NCBI GenBank assembly: GCA_937927725.1
Contig: CALBSE010000054.1
Location: 1 to 17,170, forward strand
Origin: an uncultured Actinomycetes bacterium
GTDB taxonomy: Bacteria; Actinomycetota; Acidimicrobiia; Acidimicrobiales; Acidimicrobilacustridaceae
Reading direction: 5' to 3'
Length of the DNA stretch: 17,170 nucleotides
The notes beneath the pieces were generated by a model, which did not search any database, was not told where the DNA came from, and saw only the letters and a list, made by a program, of their open reading frames with translations. Within the stretch, counting starts at the first letter, position 1; each line of letters starts with the position of its first letter. The position numbers and the translations under genes were made by a program. This document shows, piece by piece, positions 1 through 7,206 of this stretch.

Positions 1-116
1 CATGAGGTGGTTGCCGGGGACATGGACGTTCACTGTTGTGCTGGGCATCTGGCTCATAATCCTAGAAGGGCCGGACGGCTCATCCCCCATGGAGGCCGAT
101 CCCCGATCATCGACCG

Positions 117-668
117 ATGGACGCAATCACCGATCCCGCCCTTCGCCAGTTCCTCGATGCAGAAAGGGCCTCCGATTCCGCTCGCTCTCGAGCAGGGTTT
201 GGGGCTCTCCATCGACACCGAGCCGAAGATGCCACCCTGCTCGGCCTCTTAACGAACCTCGCCGAATGCAGAGCATTCGTGACCCTTCGGACAACGGCCG
301 GAATCGATCGACGCGGCACCATCGCAACCGCTGGCCCCGGAGGCGTTGTGATCGCACAAAGTCACTCTTCAGAAACGATTCTCCGAACATCGGCAATCGC
401 TTCGGTCCGGAGCACCACTCCCCTTCGCCTGGATGGCGACGGCATTCCTGCGATGTCGACGTCTTGGCCGACTCTTCTCGCGTCGCACATTGACATCAAT
501 GACGAAATAACTCTGACCATCGGCGGCGCGCTCGTGACGGGACAAGTTCGCAATATGAGCCGGTGTTTGCTCATTCTGCAGACGCCCGATAGCGGCGTTT
601 TTTATGCGGTCGTCGATGCAATCGATGAAGTGTCGATCAGCGTGCCCGGTTCAATCCGACACGACTGA
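117..668 (+). CDS. Hypothetical protein with two Sm-like (beta-barrel-like) repeats, beside the Tad locus
   Basis: 183 aa, not recognised as a named family. After a charged helical N-terminus (about 1-50) there are two segments with the strand pattern of bacterial Sm-like folds. One is about residues 54-100 (VTLRTTAGIDRRGTI, then a GPGGVVI turn and IASVRS). The other is about residues 130-176 (ITLTIGGALVTGQV, then LLILQT and a VDAIDEVSI end). No signal peptide or membrane helix is seen, so it should be cytoplasmic. No start codon lies in frame between 81 and the ATG at 117; GGAGG at 91-95 is too far (21 nt) to be an ordinary ribosome site, so the start is the weakest part of the call. It converges on the HTH gene and overlaps it by 67 nt. 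That the frame is coding is inferred from its regular strand pattern and its position next to a Tad operon. The Sm-like reading is inference from pattern only. Confidence 0.65.
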   Translation: MDAITDPALRQFLDAERASDSARSRAGFGALHRHRAEDATLLGLLTNLAECRAFVTLRTTAGIDRRGTIATAGPGGVVIAQSHSSETILRTSAIASVRSTTPLRLDGDGIPAMSTSWPTLLASHIDINDEITLTIGGALVTGQVRNMSRCLLILQTPDSGVFYAVVDAIDEVSISVPGSIRHD

Positions 669-826
669 ACAAAGACCTCGACATCTTCTCGCTTCAGACG
701 AATCACACGACCAAGCCGATATGCAGGAAGGCGACCCTCGTCGATGAATCGATAAAGGGTGCGTGACTGAACACCGAGATAGTCGGCAGCATCGGCTGTA
801 CTCATCCATTCGATCGACTTGTTCAT
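602..826 (-). CDS. Small helix-turn-helix DNA-binding protein (excisionase/MerR-type HTH_17)
   Basis: 74 aa. Residues 8-54 are a typical excisionase-family winged helix: MSTADAADYLGVQSRTLYRF, then DEGRLPAYRLGR and a LKREDVEVF strand/helix end. Such domains recognise DNA through the first helix-turn-helix and a short wing. The ATG at 826 is chosen because the longer frame (to 1057) adds a Cys/Arg-rich stretch unlike protein and runs through the cpaB promoter and start. An internal ATG at 805 is possible. The gene is divergent from the pilus operon (126 bp apart), so it is a natural candidate for its local regulator; this is inference from position. A TAnnnT box (AAGGTA on the plus strand at 837-842) lies 10 nt before the start, so the leader would be very short. 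The last ~20 codons are antisense to the end of the gene at 117-668. Confidence 0.8.
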   Translation of the reverse strand: MNKSIEWMSTADAADYLGVQSRTLYRFIDEGRLPAYRLGRVIRLKREDVEVFVQSCRIEPGTLIDTSSIASTTA

Positions 827-881
827 CAGGTTCACGAAGGTACGGGAAGTAGTTGGCCGAAGAAATGGGCCGAGCGACCCC

Positions 882-910
882 TTCCCACAGAACGTCGTCC
901 TCCGTACCGT
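882..910 (+). promoter_or_regulatory. Candidate promoter of the Tad pilus operon
   Basis: TTCCCA (882-887), a 17-nt spacer and TACCGT (905-910) fit a -35/-10 pair with the actinobacterial TAnnnT -10 form. The start site would fall near 917, giving a leader of about 35 nt before cpaB, which carries GGAGAG (938-943) 8 nt before its ATG. Only 4 of 6 bases match the -35 consensus, so this is a candidate only. Confidence 0.35.
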
Positions 911-951
911 GCCGCCCCCACAACAAGTGACACGACCGGAGAGCAAACGAG

Positions 952-1704
952 ATGCGGCGTTCCCACACGACATCCCCCGAAGTACAGCGAAAGGATCGTG
1001 GCTCGACGACACGCCGAACCAGTATTCGCATTCCGAGAAAGCCAAACAGTCGGACAATCGTCGGGGGCCTCCTCGTCAGCACTGCGGCTCTCGCAGCATT
1101 CCTTACTGTGACGGGAGCCGGCGGCACTCCGCAGCAGTCAATCGTGATCTCCCGTCGGACGATCGCTGCCGGCGAACGACTCGACATCTCAACACTCACT
1201 ACAACGACTGTCGACAAACACACCGCCGACTCACTCCGTGGCTATTCCTCAATTGATGTGTTGGCGGGATCTGTGGCCTTGGCGCCAATCGGCGAAGGTG
1301 AACTTGTCCAACGGAGTGCTGTTCTGACCGGTGGACCGATCGAAGCGACTCGCGAATTCTCTTTTCCCGTCGACCGCGATCGCGCGCTCAACGGCGATCT
1401 CCGATCCGGAGAACGAGTCGATGTGCTTGCGACCTACGGTTCCGGCACCGATGCAACAACCACCGTTCTCGCACGTGACGCAAACGTCATCCGCGTTACC
1501 GATGCGAAGTCAGGCAGTCTCGGCGCGTCGGGGAAACTGATCATCACTCTGGGTCTCGTCTCGGCCGACCAACTGCTCGACGCAGCTCATGCTGCGCAAG
1601 TCGCCTCACTAACAATTGTGAGATCGACTCTTGCCGGCGACACCACCGGTACCCGGTCGTCGACGACCGGACCCCTCGCTCGCTCAGTGGCAGGTCGATC
1701 ATGA
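952..1704 (+). CDS. cpaB: CpaB/RcpC-type Tad pilus assembly protein (SAF domain)
   Basis: 250 aa. A basic N-terminus (1-34) leads into one membrane helix (about 35-55). A SAF domain follows (about 62-123: QSIVISRRTIAAGERLDIS, ending GEGELVQRSAVL), then an RcpC-like beta domain with the typical LRSGERVDVLATY stretch (about 150-162). In Tad systems CpaB is an envelope protein of the pilus machine. The N-terminal helix with the rest outside fits an anchored extracytoplasmic part; as there is no secretin in this organism type, it probably stabilises the assembly at the cell wall (inference). GGAGAG 8 nt upstream supports the ATG at 952. It is the first gene of the operon; its TGA overlaps the tadZ ATG (ATGA). 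The C-terminal tail (230-250) is Ser/Thr/Arg-rich and probably disordered. Confidence 0.85.
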   Translation: MRRSHTTSPEVQRKDRGSTTRRTSIRIPRKPNSRTIVGGLLVSTAALAAFLTVTGAGGTPQQSIVISRRTIAAGERLDISTLTTTTVDKHTADSLRGYSSIDVLAGSVALAPIGEGELVQRSAVLTGGPIEATREFSFPVDRDRALNGDLRSGERVDVLATYGSGTDATTTVLARDANVIRVTDAKSGSLGASGKLIITLGLVSADQLLDAAHAAQVASLTIVRSTLAGDTTGTRSSTTGPLARSVAGRS

Positions 1705-3005
1705 ACGACGAACACTTTGTTGTGCTCGGCGTCGCTCGGCCCCGCACCTCGTGGTTGGGCGACGTTGGCCGCTGGGCCAATTCCTCGATGCTTCCTATCG
1801 AATTCATCCGATGCGTTTCGGTCGACGAAGCTCGCTCCCGACTCCTTTCTGATCATCGCTATTCCGCTCTGCTCCTCGGTGAGGATTGCGTAGGAGTCGA
1901 TCGAGACATCATCGAAACTGCTCGCGATGCACGATGCGCCCCAATCGTCGTTGCTGACGCAACGGCACATCGCGACTGGGAAAATCTCGGAGCCGCTTGC
2001 ACACTCATGCAGCCAGTTACTCCCGAAACGCTTCTCGCAGCGCTTCGGGACTACGCGATCGGTATCGATCGACGAACTTCGTCGACATCTCCCCAAGTAG
2101 CGGTCGACGATCCAAACGAAGGCTGTCTCATCGCTGTACTCGGTGCAGGCGGTTCGGGGACTTCCACCACAGCCATGGCTATTGCATCGCACATGGCCTC
2201 ACCTGCGTCTAAGGCTCAAGGTTCAACCCAACGTCACGTCGCCCTCATCGACGCGAGCCTCAACGCGGATCAAGCACTCCTGCACGATCTCGGCGACGTT
2301 GTGCCTGGCCTCCAGGAACTCGTCGATCTTCATCGCACGACCAACCCATCGAGCGACGATGTCCGGAATCAATTTTGGTACAGCCCGCAACATGGGTACG
2401 ACGTACTCCCCGGCCTCCGCCGACACCGCGATTGGTCAACCCTGAGGCGTCGAACGACGTTGGCCGCATTGGCCTCGATACATCGTTCGTACGACATCGT
2501 TGTCGCCGACATCGACTCAGACTTCGAGGGCGAAGCCGAAACCGGTTCAATCGATATTGAAGATCGAAATTTGCTCGCACGCGAACTCGCGACAAACGCC
2601 GACCTCATTGTCCTGACCTCGCGTGCTGGCATCAGCGGTCTCAGCCGATCACTTCAAACGTTGCGCGACCTCGTCGACCTCGGCGTCGACACCGAACGCG
2701 TACTCCTCGTCGTTCTCGGAGCACCTCGTTCAACACGCCAGCGTTCAGAGCTGAGTCGAACCGTTCAGCATCTCTTCCGTGAAGCGACCCCTACGTGTTC
2801 GATCCCAACCCCAGTCATGATTCCGATTCGCCGAGACCTCGAACCGTTCTTCCACGACGGAACGCCACCGCCCCGGTCAGCGCTGGGCTCGATCACTTCG
2901 GCTGTTTCAGTGCTCGTTCAACAACTTGGACCAACAGACTCTCGTTCGGTCTTCCAATCAGCCCCGATCGCCGTTATCCCCGGACACCTTGGGAGGACCG
3001 CATGA
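1701..3005 (+). CDS. tadZ: TadZ/CpaE-type pilus localisation ATPase (MinD/ParA superfamily)
   Basis: 434 aa. Residues 5-120 look like the degenerate receiver domain common at the N-terminus of CpaE/TadZ. Residues 142-410 form a MinD/ParA-like ATPase. The P-loop region reads GAGGSGTST (148-156): both lysines of the deviant Walker A motif are missing, being Ala149 and Thr154. Loss of these lysines is known in CpaE/TadZ proteins, so it fits the family. Later landmarks are VALIDASLNADQ (180-191), YDIVVADIDSDF (264-275) and ADLIVLTSRAG (300-310), the usual switch and Walker B-like strands. The family places the Tad machine at a cell site, often the pole, through TadA. Start and stop are fixed by 4-nt ATGA overlaps with cpaB and tadA. 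Confidence 0.88.
   Translation: MNDEHFVVLGVARPRTSWLGDVGRWANSSMLPIEFIRCVSVDEARSRLLSDHRYSALLLGEDCVGVDRDIIETARDARCAPIVVADATAHRDWENLGAACTLMQPVTPETLLAALRDYAIGIDRRTSSTSPQVAVDDPNEGCLIAVLGAGGSGTSTTAMAIASHMASPASKAQGSTQRHVALIDASLNADQALLHDLGDVVPGLQELVDLHRTTNPSSDDVRNQFWYSPQHGYDVLPGLRRHRDWSTLRRRTTLAALASIHRSYDIVVADIDSDFEGEAETGSIDIEDRNLLARELATNADLIVLTSRAGISGLSRSLQTLRDLVDLGVDTERVLLVVLGAPRSTRQRSELSRTVQHLFREATPTCSIPTPVMIPIRRDLEPFFHDGTPPPRSALGSITSAVSVLVQQLGPTDSRSVFQSAPIAVIPGHLGRTA
2991..2997 (+). promoter_or_regulatory. Shine-Dalgarno site fixing the tadA start
   Basis: GGGAGGA lies 4 nt before the ATG at 3002, inside the last codons of tadZ. It decides against the longer frame that opens at 2795 and would overlap tadZ by 70 codons. 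Confidence 0.75.
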
Positions 3006-4270
3006 CCATCGCACCACTCCTCGATGTCGAACTCTCGGTGCAAGCGCGCGCCAAAGACGACGCCATTGATCTCGCGACCGCAGACGGCCACGAGCGCCTA
3101 CGAATCCTCATTGACGATGAGCTCCGACGCTGGGACGACGACGTTCGCCATGGACGCAGATCCATCAACATCACAAATCCCGATCTTCTTGCGTCGCGCG
3201 CTTGGCGAAACCTCGTGCAATACGGACCACTTACCGACTTGCTCACTGATCCCGATGTTTGGGAAATCGAAATCAACTCGCCGACCGAAATTTTCGTCAA
3301 GCGTCATCGAGGCACGAGTGGTTACCACCACGAGACGTTCCACGATGACGAACATGTCATCCGCACTCTCACCAAACTTCTCGACGACTCTTCAACGAGC
3401 CACCGCAAACTTGACTCAACAGAGGGACTCCAAGACGCACAACTCGATGATGGATCACGACTTCACATTGTCCACGGAGATCTCGCTCGCGGCGGGCACC
3501 TCATGGTCAACATTCGACGGTTCACAGGTGTGCCCTTCACTCGCCTCGACCAACTCGTTTCGACCGACACGCTGAGTCACAGCGCAGCAACATTCCTCGC
3601 TGCGGCCATTCGATGCGGAACAACCACGCTCTTCGCCGGAGCACCAGGCTCGGGCAAGACCACCCTTCTGTCCTGCTGCTTGGGCGAGCTCGACCCTTCC
3701 AAACGAGTCGTCATCGCCGAGGAAGTCTTCGAAGTCGATGCTCCGCTTCCAAATGTGGCCAGCATGCAAACGCGTGCCGCCCGCGCTGATCGACCTGCAG
3801 TCGACCTCCGCCGCCTCGTCGCCGGTTTTCTCCGAATGGCGCCCGACGTCGCCGTTGTTGGCGAAGTCAGAGACCGAGAGGCACTCCCCCTGTTGCTCAC
3901 CCTTTCCTCTGGCATCAAAGGCTTCACGACAATCCACTCCGCAAACGCCCGCGGCGCTCTTTCGCGTTTGAAGTTTCTCGCCGAGCTTTCTGATGCGGGA
4001 TCACTCCCACATGGAGCGCTTACGACACTCGTTTCCGATGCAGTCGACCTCGTGGTGTTTAGCCAACGAACACCGAGCGGACCCCAGGTGAGCGAAATCA
4101 TCGCCGTCGAGGAACAACTCGTCGATGTATCAAGCGGGGCATTCACCGTCACTGACCTCTTCACTCGCCGATCCCCCTCCGACCCTTTGGAGTGGACCGG
4201 CCTTTTGCCACAACGCCTTGCGCATCTTTTTTCCGCAGCCGGAAGCGAGATCGGAGCGGTTCTGCAGTGA
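3002..4270 (+). CDS. tadA: TadA/CpaF secretion ATPase of the Tad pilus
   Basis: 422 aa, a normal length for TadA. It is the cytoplasmic hexameric ATPase (type II/IV secretion, VirB11-like) that powers pilin assembly. The N-terminal domain (about 60-190) contains LLTDPDVWEIEINSP and the VNIRRF arm. The Walker A box is GAPGSGKT (213-220, Lys219). The Asp-box region is VVIAEEVFEV (236-245). Walker B is APDVAVVGEVRDREA (280-294, Glu288). The His box is TTIHSANA (309-316, His312). All catalytic motifs are intact, so the pump should be active. The start at 3002 is fixed by the ATGA overlap with tadZ and a strong ribosome site. The stop overlaps the tadB GTG. Confidence 0.95.
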   Translation: MTIAPLLDVELSVQARAKDDAIDLATADGHERLRILIDDELRRWDDDVRHGRRSINITNPDLLASRAWRNLVQYGPLTDLLTDPDVWEIEINSPTEIFVKRHRGTSGYHHETFHDDEHVIRTLTKLLDDSSTSHRKLDSTEGLQDAQLDDGSRLHIVHGDLARGGHLMVNIRRFTGVPFTRLDQLVSTDTLSHSAATFLAAAIRCGTTTLFAGAPGSGKTTLLSCCLGELDPSKRVVIAEEVFEVDAPLPNVASMQTRAARADRPAVDLRRLVAGFLRMAPDVAVVGEVRDREALPLLLTLSSGIKGFTTIHSANARGALSRLKFLAELSDAGSLPHGALTTLVSDAVDLVVFSQRTPSGPQVSEIIAVEEQLVDVSSGAFTVTDLFTRRSPSDPLEWTGLLPQRLAHLFSAAGSEIGAVLQ

Positions 4271-5151
4271 TCGCTCTTCTTCTTGCCGTCATGGTCGGCT
4301 ACGGAGTCCACCTCCTCTACACCGCCCGCATTCTTGATTGGTCCGGAGTTGCCCCAGCACCCACAAGATCGGGACCGAAGCGGACCCGACGCTCAAGTGC
4401 GGAATGGATGACACAAGCCGGACTTGGTTCTGTTGCACTGAACGAATTTCTGCTTGCGATCAGTTCGATGTTCCTCCTCGGAGCACTGCTCGCGCTTGCA
4501 CTCTTCGGTTCAGCCCTTCCCGCAATCGCTGGCGGCATTTTCGGCGCATCGTTTCCAATCGCCGCATATCGACAACGCCGTCGAAATCGGATCGCCATTG
4601 CACAAGACGCATGGCCACGAATGATCGAGGAACTTCGACTCCTCACCTCATCGGTGGGGCGTTCACTTCCGCAGGCATTATTCGAAGTCGGTGCAGCGGG
4701 CCCCGAAGCCATGCGACCCGCATTCAACGCGGCACAACGCGAATGGATGCTGACAACTGACTTCGAGAAGACACTTCGCGTTCTGCGCCAACAACTCGCC
4801 GATCCAACATGCGATGCGACATGCGAAACGCTGCTCATAGCGCACGAACTTGGCGGAACCGGAATCGATCGTCGTCTTGCAGACCTTGCGCAAGACCGAC
4901 GCGACGATGTCGCTTATCGCAAAGACGTTCGAGCACGACAGTCCGGAGTTCGATTTGCTCGGCGATTCGTGTTACTCGTTCCCCTCGGGATGGCCGCGGC
5001 CGGGTTGGCCGTTGGCAATGGCCGGAGCGCATACACGACGCCAATCGGCCAACTCGCTGTTCTCAGCGCACTCGTCATGATGGCTGCGTGTTGGCGATGG
5101 GCTGGACGCATGCTTCGCCTACCAACCGAAGATCGGGTGTTTGAACGATGA
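4267..5151 (+). CDS. tadB: TadB-like inner-membrane platform protein (T2SSF domain)
   Basis: 294 aa when started at the GTG at 4267, which overlaps the tadA stop as GTGA and gives a hydrophobic N-terminal helix (1-18). GGAG at 4253-4256 lies 10 nt upstream. An ATG at 4291 is the alternative but would cut that helix. Two more membrane segments lie at about 61-101. A cytoplasmic T2SSF (type II secretion F) domain runs from about 110 to 230, including LRLLTSSVGRSLPQAL and LLIAHELGGTGIDRRLADLA. Two C-terminal helices are at about 230-248 and 261-279. TadB and TadC form the membrane platform on which TadA acts. The stop overlaps the tadC ATG. Confidence 0.9.
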   Translation: MIALLLAVMVGYGVHLLYTARILDWSGVAPAPTRSGPKRTRRSSAEWMTQAGLGSVALNEFLLAISSMFLLGALLALALFGSALPAIAGGIFGASFPIAAYRQRRRNRIAIAQDAWPRMIEELRLLTSSVGRSLPQALFEVGAAGPEAMRPAFNAAQREWMLTTDFEKTLRVLRQQLADPTCDATCETLLIAHELGGTGIDRRLADLAQDRRDDVAYRKDVRARQSGVRFARRFVLLVPLGMAAAGLAVGNGRSAYTTPIGQLAVLSALVMMAACWRWAGRMLRLPTEDRVFER

Positions 5152-6047
5152 GACAACCACTCGCCGTTGTCCTACTGCTTGCTTGGCTCGGTCTCACATT
5201 GCTCCTCGGGCAAATGCGTTGGTTCCGACGGCGGCCCGTTATCGATCGGATACGGCCTTACATCTTTGGCCTCTCTCTCGCTTCTGATTCCGACGAAAGC
5301 AACTCGCTCCTTCGTGTACTCGGCCCCCTGGCTCGAGACTCCGGGGCCGCTATCGCAAAGATCTCTGGCGTACACGAAGACCTTGCAACTCGGCTCGAAC
5401 GGATCCACAGCCCATTCGACCCAACCTCATTTCGTCTGCGACAACTCGGTTGGTCAATTGCTGCTGCTAGCGCTGCGGTCCTCGTCGGAGTGGCGATTGA
5501 ACCAGCTGCGCCAGTGCTTCTCTTATTTCTCGCAGGAGCGCCAGCCCTCGCATTCCTCATTATTGAATCGCAACTCTCTCGACGATCAACCGATTGGAAA
5601 AGATCGCTTGTTCTTGAGCTCCCGATCGTTAGCGAACAACTCGGAATGCTCCTCTCTGCCGGTTACTCACTCGGCTCCGCCCTTCAACGACTCTCGCGAC
5701 GTTCCAACGGAGCAGTGGCGCGGGATCTACAGAGAGTCGTGGCGCGGATCCAACACGGAATCGATGAAAACACAGCGCTTCGCGAATGGGCGACTACTGC
5801 CGACGTGCCGGCTGTGGGTCGACTCGTTGGCGTTCTCGCGTTGAATCGCGATGCCGGCGACCTCGGCCACCTCATCACTCAAGAGGCGCGATCCGTGCGT
5901 GCCGAGGTTCACCGAGAACTCGTCGAAACAATCGAGAAACGAGGACAGCAGGTTTGGATTCCCGTCACCGTCGCGACATTGGTGCCAGGTCTTCTCTTTC
6001 TCGCAGTTCCGTTCACTGAAGCGCTTCGACTTTTCAGCACCTCCTGA
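5148..6047 (+). CDS. tadC: TadC-like inner-membrane platform protein (T2SSF domain)
   Basis: 299 aa. There is a membrane helix at 3-21, a linker, two adjacent helices at about 101-139, and a T2SSF domain at about 150-265 (LPIVSEQLGMLLSAGYSLGS, LVGVLALNRDAGDLG). The end, RGQQVWIPVTVATLVPGLLF (265-284), has the form usual for actinobacterial TadC. It partners TadB as the platform for the TadA ATPase. The ATG at 5148 overlaps the tadB stop. After its stop comes the only real gap in the operon (48 bp). Confidence 0.9.
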   Translation: MRQPLAVVLLLAWLGLTLLLGQMRWFRRRPVIDRIRPYIFGLSLASDSDESNSLLRVLGPLARDSGAAIAKISGVHEDLATRLERIHSPFDPTSFRLRQLGWSIAAASAAVLVGVAIEPAAPVLLLFLAGAPALAFLIIESQLSRRSTDWKRSLVLELPIVSEQLGMLLSAGYSLGSALQRLSRRSNGAVARDLQRVVARIQHGIDENTALREWATTADVPAVGRLVGVLALNRDAGDLGHLITQEARSVRAEVHRELVETIEKRGQQVWIPVTVATLVPGLLFLAVPFTEALRLFSTS

Positions 6048-6084
6048 AAAGGGCACCGCAACCCACAATCGCCACTTACACATC

Positions 6085-6090
6085 AAGGAG
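6085..6090 (+). promoter_or_regulatory. Strong Shine-Dalgarno site before the pilin-like gene
   Basis: AAGGAG lies 5 nt before the ATG at 6096 and is the best ribosome site in the operon. It fits a product needed in many copies, as a pilin would be. Unlike the other genes here, this one is not translationally overlapped with its upstream neighbour. Confidence 0.7.
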
Positions 6091-6095
6091 CAGTT

Positions 6096-6320
6096 ATGCA
6101 GCAGAAACTTGAGCAGACAATCGAAACTCGCAATGTTGCGACCCCATCAGCAAAGCGTCGGCGACTGAGGGGCGATCACGGCGAGGGAGTTATTTCGGCC
6201 GCAATCGCCGTCCTCATCATGGCGTTCCTCGGCGCGGCGATGTGGATCGGATTTCAACAAATGTGGAAGACCACTGAAGCGACGACCAACGACAAGATCA
6301 CACAGATCGGATCCGAGTGA
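6096..6320 (+). CDS. Flp-pilin-like small single-pass protein (candidate major Tad pilin)
   Basis: 74 aa. A basic N-terminus (KRRRLRGDHGEG, 20-31) is followed by one hydrophobic helix (about 32-53, VISAAIAVLIMAFLGAAMWI) and a short polar tail. This is the layout of a Flp pilin precursor, and it sits where flp often sits, after tadC. The normal Flp processing motif (Gly, then Glu and Tyr at +5/+6) is not present: after Gly26 the Glu is at +4 and no Tyr follows. The GDxG run before the helix is the form seen in actinobacterial Tad pseudopilins. Size, place and ribosome site support pilin; the motif does not fully. It could instead be one more minor pseudopilin. Confidence 0.7.
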   Translation: MQQKLEQTIETRNVATPSAKRRRLRGDHGEGVISAAIAVLIMAFLGAAMWIGFQQMWKTTEATTNDKITQIGSE

Positions 6321-6751
6321 ACCGACATCACGTGCGTCACGCACGCCGGGCGGGCTCTGACATCGGGGCCGGCCTCATCTCCACAATTGCGGGGCTGCTC
6401 GTTTTTCTGGCCCTCCTGCTTTTCGCAACACAAACACTGATTGCCCTCTATGCACGATCAGCAACAACAAGCGCCGCCTACGAAGGAGCTCGTCTGGTCG
6501 CAGGAGCGAGAACCCCGCACGATGTTTCGCCAATCCCTGAAGAGGCACGATCCCGCGCCGAATCAACCATTCGATCCCAACTTGGTTCGTTTGGACGTCG
6601 GATCGAACTCGATTGGTCGACAAGCACATGGGACACCGTCGCTCTGACGGTTCGCGCCCGTCCCCCCAGTTTCCTTTGGGACAGTTTGAGAGGAAGCGGC
6701 GCGCCGCGAATCGAACAAACAGTCCGCGTTCGCGTCGAGCAACTGCAATGA
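6317..6751 (+). CDS. TadE-like pseudopilin / minor pilus protein
   Basis: 144 aa, starting at the GTG at 6317, which overlaps the previous stop as GTGA. It has a short basic N-terminus, one long membrane helix (about 17-45), then the TadE hallmark TSAAYEGARLVAG (51-63, the usual AAxEGAR form). The beta-rich domain (about 90-144) is predicted to be outside. TadE-type proteins are processed pseudopilins that help initiate or stabilise the pilus. The stop overlaps the next ATG. Confidence 0.8.
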   Translation: MNRHHVRHARRAGSDIGAGLISTIAGLLVFLALLLFATQTLIALYARSATTSAAYEGARLVAGARTPHDVSPIPEEARSRAESTIRSQLGSFGRRIELDWSTSTWDTVALTVRARPPSFLWDSLRGSGAPRIEQTVRVRVEQLQ

Positions 6752-7206
6752 CGCACCGACGAGTTCACGGAGACCACGGACAGGTCGGCGGGATCGAGGT
6801 CATCCCGTTCGGGATCCTCACGTTCGTCATCGCAATGCTGGTGATCGCCAATGTTTGGGGCGCCGTCGATGCCGATTTGTCCACAACGAGCGCCGCACGC
6901 GAAGCAGTCCGTGCATTCGTTGAATCTCCCGACGAAGCAACTGCCCAGCTGCGAGCGGAGTCTGCAGCCCAGCAGGCCTTCCAAGGACAGGGACGAAACG
7001 CTGGCACGACATCGATTTCTATTTCTTATTCAGGTGAGCGCGGCTGGGCGCGATGCAGCCGGGTCACAGTCACCGTTCGCCATCCCGTTCATGCCCTTCG
7101 AGTTCCGATCATCGGCGGGTTTGGCCATGGGTTCGATGCCGTGGCTTCAGAGAGCGAAGTCATCGATCCGTTTCGAAGCGGATTACCAGGAGATGCTCAA
7201 TGCTGA
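6748..7206 (+). CDS. TadE/TadF-like pseudopilin
   Basis: 152 aa from the ATG at 6748 (ATGA overlap). The N-terminus GDHGQVGGIEV (8-18) repeats the GDHG motif of the pilin-like gene and keeps a Glu just before the helix, as TadE proteins do. The helix is about 19-40. TTSAAREAVRAF (47-58) is the TadE signature region. The rest is a beta-rich domain ending in a Cys (152); a second Cys is at 103, so a disulfide outside the cell is possible (inference). The ORF can be read from 6613, but the overlap start is preferred. Its last 7 nt overlap the next gene. Confidence 0.8.
   Translation: MTHRRVHGDHGQVGGIEVIPFGILTFVIAMLVIANVWGAVDADLSTTSAAREAVRAFVESPDEATAQLRAESAAQQAFQGQGRNAGTTSISISYSGERGWARCSRVTVTVRHPVHALRVPIIGGFGHGFDAVASESEVIDPFRSGLPGDAQC

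Noticed and set aside
2..493. 163-aa frame at the left edge, and an 81-aa frame at 7-252
   Set aside because: Arg/Pro/Ser-rich shadow translations overlapping the more protein-like 117-668 frame; no ribosome site and no domain pattern.
602..826. Excisionase-like gene as sign of a prophage or integrative element
   Set aside because: No integrase, att-like repeats or phage genes nearby. HTH_17 proteins are common chromosomal regulators.
827..1057. N-terminal extension of the HTH gene to 151 aa
   Set aside because: The added residues are Cys/Arg/Ser-rich and low in structure, and would cover the cpaB promoter and start.
2795..3001. Longer start for tadA giving 491 aa
   Set aside because: It would overlap tadZ by over 200 nt; the ATGA overlap and GGGAGGA site at 3002 fit the whole operon pattern.
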